Positions 1-7,042 of a stretch of DNA of 9,203 nt are shown piece by piece. The notes under the pieces are model-generated. The model did not search any database and was not told the DNA's origin. It saw only the letters and a program-made list of their open reading frames with translations. The translations under genes were made by a program, and so were the position numbers. The stretch's first letter is position 1. Each line of letters begins with the position of its first letter. The stretch comes from Pseudomonadota bacterium (GTDB taxonomy: Bacteria; Pseudomonadota; Alphaproteobacteria; Elsterales; Elsteraceae): the NCBI GenBank assembly GCA_016195115.1, contig JACQAI010000050.1:1-9203 (forward strand), given 5' to 3'.

Positions 1-59
1 CGCGATCGGCGGCGGGCCGGATCATAACCACAACGGTTCGGGCTTTCGACAGCAGCGCG
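1..59. other. Downstream flank of the cluster, no supported gene
   Basis: These bases follow the stop of the SDR gene. I see no GC-rich hairpin with a T-run on the minus strand that would serve as an intrinsic terminator. A minus-strand ATG at 25 opens a frame that runs off the window edge after eight codons; it could be the start of the next gene but has no clear Shine-Dalgarno and is too short to judge. Confidence 0.4.
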
Positions 60-779
60 TCAGCGTGGAACGCGGACGATCTCGCCGTGGCGCGAGCAGC
101 CGGCTGCGGCGAGCTCGACGAACCACGGTGCGACGTCGTCGGGCGCCGGCAGGCTGTTGGGGTCCTCGCCGGGAAACGCCTGCGCGCGCATCAGCGAGCG
201 CACCGGGCCGGGATCGAGCAGGTTGGCCTTGACGCCGAAGCGCTCGACCTCGGCGGCGTAGACCTTGACCAGGATCTCGAGCGCGGCCTTGGTCGCGGCG
301 TAGGCACCCCAGTAGGCCGGCGCGGTGGTGGCGGCGCGCGACGTGACGAAGACGGCGCGGCCGGTGCCGCTGGCGCGCAGCAGCGGATCCATGGCGCCGA
401 TCAGCCGGGCGTTGGCCGTGAGGTTGGTCGCGACCACCTCGTCCCACAGCGGGTCGGGCATCTGGCCGGCCGGATAAAGCCCGCCCAGCAATCCGGCGTT
501 GCCGACCAGCACGTCGAGGCGGCCGAAGCGCTCGCGCAACGCCCCGGCCATCTGGTCGATCTTGGCGCGATCCGTCAGGTCGATCGGCACCAGGGTCGCG
601 GTGCTTCCTTCGGCGCGGATCTTGTCGTCGACCTCCTCGAGCCCGCCGACCGTGCGCGCGACCAGGACGACGTGCGCGCCCTCGCGCGCGAACAGCCGGC
701 CGATCGCGGCGCCGAGGCCGCGCGAGGCACCGGTGACGAGCGCGATCCTGCCGGCGAGCCGGCCGGCCGGCCCGGCCAT
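60..779 (-). CDS. Short-chain dehydrogenase/reductase (SDR) family oxidoreductase
   Basis: This 239-residue protein is a classical single-domain SDR with a Rossmann fold, expected to be a cytosolic NAD(P)H-dependent oxidoreductase. Visible motifs are the cofactor loop TGASRGLG (residues 16-23), Asp67 in PIDLTD, NAG at 94-96, catalytic Ser147 in VFVTSRAA, and YAATK giving Tyr160 and Lys164. Arg42 at the end of the second strand suggests NADP(H) preference, which is inference. The length is normal for the family. The ATG at 779 is chosen because the frame upstream of it is low-complexity Arg-rich sequence antisense-like to purF, and the protein then starts just before the first Rossmann strand. 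The ATG shares one base with the purF stop (TGATG), so translation is probably coupled to purF. An SDR after purF is recurrent in alphaproteobacteria, but the substrate is unknown and cannot be read from the sequence. Confidence 0.93.
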   Translation of the reverse strand: MAGPAGRLAGRIALVTGASRGLGAAIGRLFAREGAHVVLVARTVGGLEEVDDKIRAEGSTATLVPIDLTDRAKIDQMAGALRERFGRLDVLVGNAGLLGGLYPAGQMPDPLWDEVVATNLTANARLIGAMDPLLRASGTGRAVFVTSRAATTAPAYWGAYAATKAALEILVKVYAAEVERFGVKANLLDPGPVRSLMRAQAFPGEDPNSLPAPDDVAPWFVELAAAGCSRHGEIVRVPR

Positions 780-2233
780 CAAGCGAGCTCGGCGAGCAGC
801 GACAGTTGTCGGTAGTTCTGGCCGCCCAGCTGATCGGTCAGCCGGATCGGGTAGTCGCCGGTGAAGCAGGCGTCGCAGTACTGCGGCGCGTCGGCACGCC
901 GGCCGGGCTCGCCCATGGCGCGATAGAGCCCGTCGATCGACAGGAATGCCAGGCTGTCGACGCCGATATATTTGGCCATCGCCGGGATGTCGTAGCGCGC
1001 CGCCAGCAGCTTGTCGCGTTCCGGCGTGTCGACGCCGTAGTAGCACGAGTGCGTGGTCGGCGGGCTGGCGACCCGCATGTGGACCTCGGTCGCGCCGGCG
1101 GCGCGCACCATCTCGACGATCTTGGTCGAGGTCGTGCCGCGCACGATCGAGTCGTCGACCAGGATGACGCGCTTGCCCTGGATGTTGGCGCGGTTGGCGT
1201 TGTGCTTCAGCTTGACGCCCAAGTGGCGGATGTGGTCGGCCGGCTCGATGAAGGTGCGGCCGACATAGTGGTTGCGGATGATGCCGAGCTCGAACGGGAT
1301 CTTGGCTTCCAGCGCGTAGCCGATCGCGGCCGGCACGCCCGAATCGGGCACCGGGATCACGGCGTCGGCATCGACGGGGCTCTCGCGCGCCAGCTCGGCG
1401 CCGATGCGCTTGCGCGCGTCATAGACGCTGCTGCCCTCGACGACAGAGTCGGGGCGCGCGAAATAGATGTACTCGAAGATGCAGAATCGGCGTTTGGCGG
1501 GCGGGAAGGGACGGTGGCTCGCGATGCCGTCCTTGGTGATCACCACCAGCTCGCCGGGCGCGATGTCGCGCACGAAGGTGGCGCCGATGATGTCGAGCGC
1601 GCAGGTCTCCGACGCCAGGATCCAGGCATCGCCGAGCTGGCCGAGAATGAGCGGGCGCACGCCCAAGGGATCGCGTACGCCGATCAGCGCGTCGTTGATC
1701 AAGGCGACGAAGGAATAGGCGCCCTCGATCTGGCGCAGCGCGTCGATCATGCGGTCGATCACCGAATGCCGCGTGCTGGTCGCGATCAGGTGGACGACGA
1801 TCTCGGTGTCGGTGGTCGACTGGAACAGCGAGCCGCGCTCCTGCAGCTGCTCGCGGATCACATGGTTGTTGGTCAGGTTGCCGTTGTGCGCCAGCGCGAA
1901 ACCGCCGAACGCGAAGTCGGCGAACAGCGGCTGGACGTTGCGCAGCAGCGTATCGCCGGTGGTGGCGTAGCGGACGTGGCCGATTGCGGCGTGGCCCTTG
2001 AGCCGAGAGATCGCGGGCCCCGCGGAGAAGTTGTCGCCGACGTGGCCGAGGCCGCGGTGGGCATGGAAGTGCTCGCCGTCGAACGCGACGATGCCGGCGG
2101 CCTCCTGGCCGCGATGCTGCAGCGCGTGCAGGCCGAGCGCGGTGTGGGCGGCGGCGTCGGGATGGCCGTGGATGCCGAACAGGCCGCACTCCTCGTGGAG
2201 CTTGTCGTCGTCAAACGGGTGGGTCGTCAGCAT
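779..2233 (-). CDS. purF: Amidophosphoribosyltransferase (glutamine PRPP amidotransferase)
   Basis: PurF carries out the first committed step of de novo purine synthesis, making 5-phosphoribosylamine from PRPP and glutamine in the cytosol. The 484 residues match the usual length. The N-terminal Ntn-type glutaminase domain begins EECGLFGI, so Cys16 is the nucleophile after removal of a 15-residue propeptide. HNGNLTNN (116-123) and STTDTE (139-144) are further glutaminase landmarks. The phosphoribosyltransferase domain carries the PRPP loop VILVDDSIVRGTTS (356-369). Cys251, Cys397, Cys453 and Cys456 match the four ligands of the 4Fe-4S cluster of the Bacillus subtilis-type enzyme, so this is the Fe-S, propeptide-processed type and not the E. 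coli Cys1 type. A good Shine-Dalgarno (2241-2247) precedes the ATG. The gene follows cvpA by 22 bases, the classic cvpA-purF pairing, and overlaps the SDR start by one base. Confidence 0.98.
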   Translation of the reverse strand: MLTTHPFDDDKLHEECGLFGIHGHPDAAAHTALGLHALQHRGQEAAGIVAFDGEHFHAHRGLGHVGDNFSAGPAISRLKGHAAIGHVRYATTGDTLLRNVQPLFADFAFGGFALAHNGNLTNNHVIREQLQERGSLFQSTTDTEIVVHLIATSTRHSVIDRMIDALRQIEGAYSFVALINDALIGVRDPLGVRPLILGQLGDAWILASETCALDIIGATFVRDIAPGELVVITKDGIASHRPFPPAKRRFCIFEYIYFARPDSVVEGSSVYDARKRIGAELARESPVDADAVIPVPDSGVPAAIGYALEAKIPFELGIIRNHYVGRTFIEPADHIRHLGVKLKHNANRANIQGKRVILVDDSIVRGTTSTKIVEMVRAAGATEVHMRVASPPTTHSCYYGVDTPERDKLLAARYDIPAMAKYIGVDSLAFLSIDGLYRAMGEPGRRADAPQYCDACFTGDYPIRLTDQLGGQNYRQLSLLAELA

Positions 2234-2240
2234 CCGTCGC

Positions 2241-2247
2241 CCTCTCC
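2241..2247 (-). promoter_or_regulatory. Ribosome binding site of purF
   Basis: The minus strand reads GGAGAGG seven bases before the purF ATG, within the only real gap (22 bases) of the cluster. It supports the start at 2233 and suggests purF can be initiated independently instead of only by coupling to cvpA. Confidence 0.75.
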
Positions 2248-2255
2248 GCCGTACC

Positions 2256-2929
2256 CTACTTCTTTTCCTCGGACTGCTGGATCAAATTCTCCAGCTGCCG
2301 CTGGTCCTGCTTGCTCGGCCCGGCCGACCCGCGCGGCTCGGCGCGCGCCGGGGGATTCTTGAGCGCTTCATAGACCTTGGCCGCGTCCGCCGCATCCTGG
2401 ACCTTTTGCCGCGCCTTCTCGGCCTCGGTGGCGCCGCGCTCGCGGGCGCTGCGCGGGATCAGCTGCTCGAGCCACACCACACCCTGCTCGATCGCCGGCA
2501 GCGACCGCGCCGACATGATCCAGACCGGCCGATCCTGCGGCGGCACCGCCCATTTCAGCAGCAGATAGCCGAGGCAGACGATGACCGCCCCGCGCACCAG
2601 GCCGAACACGAAGCCGAGCGACCGGTCGATCGCGCTCAGCGCGCTGTCGCGAACCTGGCTCGATATGGCATGGCTGACCACCGAGAACAAGATCAGGCTG
2701 ACCACGAACAGGACCACGCCAGCCACGGCGTCGGCGACGAAAGCGATGCTGATCAATTGATTGGCGTACGGCCGCACATAGGCGAAGCCGTAGAGCGTGA
2801 CGAATGCCGCGCCGACCCAGGCGGCGACCCCCAGGACCTCGCGCACGAAGCCGCGCACGAACGCCCACAGCGCCGAGACCAGCAGGATGCCGATGATCGC
2901 GACGTCGGCGACGCTGAGGATCTCGCCCA

Positions 2930-2930
<1 letters not shown>
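2256..2930 (-). CDS. cvpA: CvpA family inner-membrane protein
   Basis: CvpA proteins are small inner-membrane proteins named for a role in colicin V production in E. coli; their biochemical function is unsettled. The 224-residue product has four hydrophobic segments at roughly 7-23, 33-50, 64-86 and 105-127. The family signature DRSLGFVFGLVRG lies at 102-114, around the start of the fourth segment. A charged, Lys/Glu/Arg/Gln-rich tail from about 160 to the end is probably cytoplasmic and partly helical. The ATG at 2930 shares one base with the radA stop (TGATG). A GTG immediately upstream at 2933 would add one residue and cannot be excluded. Position directly before purF is the conserved arrangement known from many proteobacteria and supports the name. 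Stop is TAG at 2256-2258. Confidence 0.92.
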
Positions 2931-4354
<1,424 letters not shown>

Positions 4355-4357
4355 CGG

Positions 4358-4362
4358 CTCCT
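4358..4362 (-). promoter_or_regulatory. Ribosome binding site of radA overlapping the mlaF stop
   Basis: The minus strand reads TAGGAGCCGATG: the AGGAG of the radA Shine-Dalgarno shares bases with the TAG stop of the ATPase gene. Spacing to the ATG is only three bases, shorter than optimal, so ribosomes ending on mlaF are well placed to reinitiate on radA. This is inference from spacing. Confidence 0.6.
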
Positions 4363-5140
4363 AGATGCTCCGGACCTGCATCCGGATCGGGCCCTCGGCC
4401 CTGCCGTGAACGAATTGATCGACGTAAGGGTTGCCGGACGCGTCGATCTCGGCGGCCGTGCCGGTCCACACGATCCGGCCGTCGTAGATCATCGCGACAT
4501 GGTCGGCGATCTTGCGCACGCTCGCCATGTCGTGGGTGATCGACAGCGCGGTCGCGCCGAGCCGGCGTACGCACGTCTGGATCAGGTCGTTGATCACGTC
4601 GGCCATGATCGGGTCGAGCCCGGTGGTCGGCTCGTCGAAGAAGATGATCTCGGGGTTGGCCGCGATCGCGCGCGCGAGCGCCACGCGCTTCTGCATGCCG
4701 CCGGACAGCTCGGCGGGCGACAGCTCGCCGACGTCCGGCCCGAGCCCGACCGCGGCCAGCTTCTCGATCGCGATCTCCCGCGCCTGGTTGCGTTTCATGC
4801 CCCGGCCCTGGATCAGCCCGAAGGCTACGTTCTGCCAGACCGGCAGGCTGTCGAACAAGGCCGAACCCTGAAACAGCATGCCGAACTTGCGTAGCATCGC
4901 GTCGCGCCGGGCGCCTCGGACGTTGGTGACGTCGTCACCATCGATCTCGATTCGCCCGGCGTCGGGCCGAATCAGCCCGAGGATGCACTTGATCGTGACC
5001 GACTTGCCGCTGCCCGAGCCGCCGATCACGACCAGCGATTCGCCGGCCGGGACGTCGAGATCGATGCCCTCGAGGACGCGCTTGGCGCCGAACGACTTGC
5101 GCACGCCGGCGAGACGGATTTTCGGCGTGCGCGCGGTCAT
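4361..5140 (-). CDS. mlaF: ABC transporter ATP-binding protein, MlaF-type
   Basis: This 259-residue protein is the ATPase of an MCE/Mla-type ABC transporter, which moves phospholipid between the inner membrane and the outer-membrane side in Gram-negative bacteria. Motifs in order: Walker A GGSGSGKS (40-47), Q-loop Gln91 in MLFQGSALF, signature LSGGMQKR (145-152), Walker B IIFFDEP (165-171), and switch His203. The signature LSGGMQKR and the FDSLPVWQN stretch (96-104) are typical of MlaF/Ttg2A ATPases. The ATG at 5140 overlaps the permease stop by four bases (ATGA). The open frame continues upstream to 5269, but that part is Arg-rich shadow sequence inside the permease gene. Partner is the permease just upstream. 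No MlaD substrate-binding gene follows here, so specificity rests on family similarity. Confidence 0.92.
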   Translation of the reverse strand: MTARTPKIRLAGVRKSFGAKRVLEGIDLDVPAGESLVVIGGSGSGKSVTIKCILGLIRPDAGRIEIDGDDVTNVRGARRDAMLRKFGMLFQGSALFDSLPVWQNVAFGLIQGRGMKRNQAREIAIEKLAAVGLGPDVGELSPAELSGGMQKRVALARAIAANPEIIFFDEPTTGLDPIMADVINDLIQTCVRRLGATALSITHDMASVRKIADHVAMIYDGRIVWTGTAAEIDASGNPYVDQFVHGRAEGPIRMQVRSI

Positions 5141-5922
5141 TTGGCGAAGAACAGCTCGGTCAGCACGTAGTCGGACAAAAGAATCAAGATCGAGGCGCTG
5201 ACCACGGCGTGGGTCGTCGCCTGGCCGACGCCGCGCGCGCCGCCGCGCGAGTGGAAGCCGTGATAGCAACCCATCAGCGTGATCAGGAAACCGAACACCG
5301 CGGCCTTCACGAGCCCGGAGAAGACGTCGTTGAACTGCACGAAGTTGACCGTGTTGTGCAGATAGACGCCCGAGCTGAAGCCGAGCTTGTAGACCGCAAT
5401 GATCCAGCCGCCCATTACGCCGATCACGTCGTCGATCAGCACCAGCGGCGGCATCACGAGCACGCCGGCGATCAGGCGCGGCGCGATCAGGTACTTGTAT
5501 GGATTGGTCGACAGCGTGGTGAGGGCGTCGATCTGCTCGGTCACGCGCATCGTGCCGAGCTCCGCGGCCATGGCGGCGCCGATGCGCCCGGCGACCATCA
5601 GCCCGGCGAGCACGGGCCCGAGCTCGCGCGTCATCGACAGCACGACGACGTTGGCGATCGCGCCCTCGGCGTTGAAGCGCGCGAAGCCGGTATAGCTCTG
5701 CAGCGCCAGCACCATGCCGGTGAACAGCGCGGTCAGGCCGACGACCGGCAGCGAGTAGTAGCCGATCTCGACCATCTGGCGCAGCACGACGCGGCCGTAG
5801 AACGGCGGCGCGAAGCAGTGCGAGACCGCCGGTCCGGTGAACAGCGCCAGCCGCCCGGTGGCGGTCGCGAAGGCAATGAAGCCCCGCCCGATCGAGGCGA
5901 GGAACGCCGCGATCAGGTGCAC
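5137..5922 (-). CDS. mlaE: ABC transporter permease, MlaE family
   Basis: This 261-residue integral membrane protein is the permease partner of the MlaF-type ATPase. The hallmark family segment runs from ELGPVLAGLMVAGR (100-113) through RIGAAMAAELGTMRVTEQID (113-132), and GCYHGFHSRGGARGVGQATT lies at 218-237. Hydrophobic segments are visible near 55-78, 148-175, 205-222 and 240-258, with an amphipathic N-terminal part at about 5-30. That pattern is typical of MlaE, and the length is usual for the family. The start is GTG at 5922, four bases after the alr stop; the next Met is residue 50, too late to be the start. There is no strong Shine-Dalgarno, so coupling to alr is likely. Known function of the family is lipid transport across the periplasm; the direction and the lipid are not shown by the sequence. 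Confidence 0.93.
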   Translation of the reverse strand: MHLIAAFLASIGRGFIAFATATGRLALFTGPAVSHCFAPPFYGRVVLRQMVEIGYYSLPVVGLTALFTGMVLALQSYTGFARFNAEGAIANVVVLSMTRELGPVLAGLMVAGRIGAAMAAELGTMRVTEQIDALTTLSTNPYKYLIAPRLIAGVLVMPPLVLIDDVIGVMGGWIIAVYKLGFSSGVYLHNTVNFVQFNDVFSGLVKAAVFGFLITLMGCYHGFHSRGGARGVGQATTHAVVSASILILLSDYVLTELFFAK

Positions 5923-5926
5923 CGGG

Positions 5927-7042
5927 TCACGCCGTGCCGCCGATATAGCGCCGATGATAGCGGGCCCCCAGGCTGGTCAGGATCTCGTAGCCGATCGTGC
6001 CGGCATCGTGGGCGAGGTCGTCGGGTGTGCGCTGCGGCCCCAACACGTCGACCAGGGCGCCCGGCGCGACAGCCGCATCGGGCAGTGCGCCGACGTCGAG
6101 GGTGATCAGATCCATCGACACGCGACCGACCACCGGCACCGCGACGCCGGCCACGCGCAGGGCACCGCGCGCACTCGCCGCGCGCAGGTAGCCATCGGCA
6201 TAACCTATTGCGATCGTTGCGATTTTCGTGCTTCCGGCGAGCTTGTGCGCCGCACCATAGCCAACGCTCCCACCCCTGTCAACGCGACGCACCTGGAGGA
6301 TCTTGGCCTGCAGGCGCAGCGGCTGGGCGAGCGGATTGGGCTGCCCGGGCTGGGGCGCGATGCCGTAGAGGGCCGCCCCCGGCCGGACCTCGTCGAACCA
6401 GTAGGGGCGGCCGAGAAAGATGCCTGAGGACGCGGCCAGGCTGGCGGGCAGCGGCGGCAGCTGGCCGCGTACCCGCTCGAACCGCCGGCGCTGGGTCTCG
6501 TTCAGCGGATGGTCGGGCTCGTCGGCGCACGCCAGGTGGCTCATCAGGTTGCGCCAGCGGCACGCCGCGAAGCCGGCGAGCGCGCGCGCCGCGCCGACCT
6601 CTTCGGGGGGCAGGCCGAGGCGGTTCATGCCGGTGTCGACGTGCAGGATGGCGGGCGGCGCGTCGGCGCGCCCGGCGGCGAAGCCGAGCCAGGCCGCCAG
6701 CCTGCCGAGGTCGTTGAGCACCGGGCTCAGGCGTTCCTCGGCGAACAATGCCGCGGCACCGTCCGGACAGCCGTTGAGCACGGCGATCTCCGGCGCGGCC
6801 AGCGCGGCGCGCAGCGCCAGCGCCTCTTCGACGTGGGCGACGAAGAAGCAGCGGCAGCCGGCGGCGGCGAGCGCGCGGGCGACCGGGATGGCGCCCAGGC
6901 CGTAGCCGTCGGCCTTGACCACGGCGGCGATTGCGGTTCCGCCGGCGGCGGCGCCAAGGCGTCGCCAATTCTCGACGACGGCGTCGAGATCGATGGTCAG
7001 GAATGCGGCGTCGGTGGCGGGTGCGGCATCAATAGCGGGCAT
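5927..7042 (-). CDS. alr: Alanine racemase
   Basis: Alr is a PLP enzyme that interconverts L- and D-alanine, supplying D-Ala for peptidoglycan. With the ATG at 7042 the protein has 371 residues, normal for the family. PLP lysine is Lys43 in VVKADGYGLG, where Gly and Leu replace the more common Ala and His of VKADAYGHG. HVDTGMNRLGL (134-144), His169 in SHLACAD, Arg220 in VRPGAALYG, catalytic Tyr262 in SVGYGAAHK, and GRVSMDLITLDV (306-317) are all present, so both catalytic bases (Lys and Tyr) are intact. The gene overlaps the end of dnaB: by 14 bases from 7042, or by 38 bases if the in-frame ATG at 7066 is used (379 residues). Neither start has a clear Shine-Dalgarno. I prefer 7042 because the overlap is smaller. 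Confidence 0.93.
   Translation of the reverse strand: MPAIDAAPATDAAFLTIDLDAVVENWRRLGAAAGGTAIAAVVKADGYGLGAIPVARALAAAGCRCFFVAHVEEALALRAALAAPEIAVLNGCPDGAAALFAEERLSPVLNDLGRLAAWLGFAAGRADAPPAILHVDTGMNRLGLPPEEVGAARALAGFAACRWRNLMSHLACADEPDHPLNETQRRRFERVRGQLPPLPASLAASSGIFLGRPYWFDEVRPGAALYGIAPQPGQPNPLAQPLRLQAKILQVRRVDRGGSVGYGAAHKLAGSTKIATIAIGYADGYLRAASARGALRVAGVAVPVVGRVSMDLITLDVGALPDAAVAPGALVDVLGPQRTPDDLAHDAGTIGYEILTSLGARYHRRYIGGTA

Noticed and set aside
12..45. Possible terminator after the SDR gene
   Set aside because: Only a four-base-pair AACC/GGTT stem with a five-base loop is visible, with no T-run; this is too weak to call.
780..1046. Extension of the SDR frame upstream to 1046
   Set aside because: The 89 extra residues are Arg-rich sequence lying wholly inside purF; the ATG at 779 puts the Rossmann fold at the N-terminus as expected.
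806..2362. A 518-codon open frame on the plus strand across purF and the end of cvpA
   Set aside because: It is antisense to purF, has Asp/Ala/Val/Arg-rich low-complexity content and no recognisable motif. High GC removes stop codons from antisense frames.
5141..5269. Extension of the MlaF frame upstream to 5269
   Set aside because: The 43 extra residues lie inside mlaE, are Arg-rich and match no part of an ABC ATPase; ATG 5140 with the ATGA overlap is the natural start.
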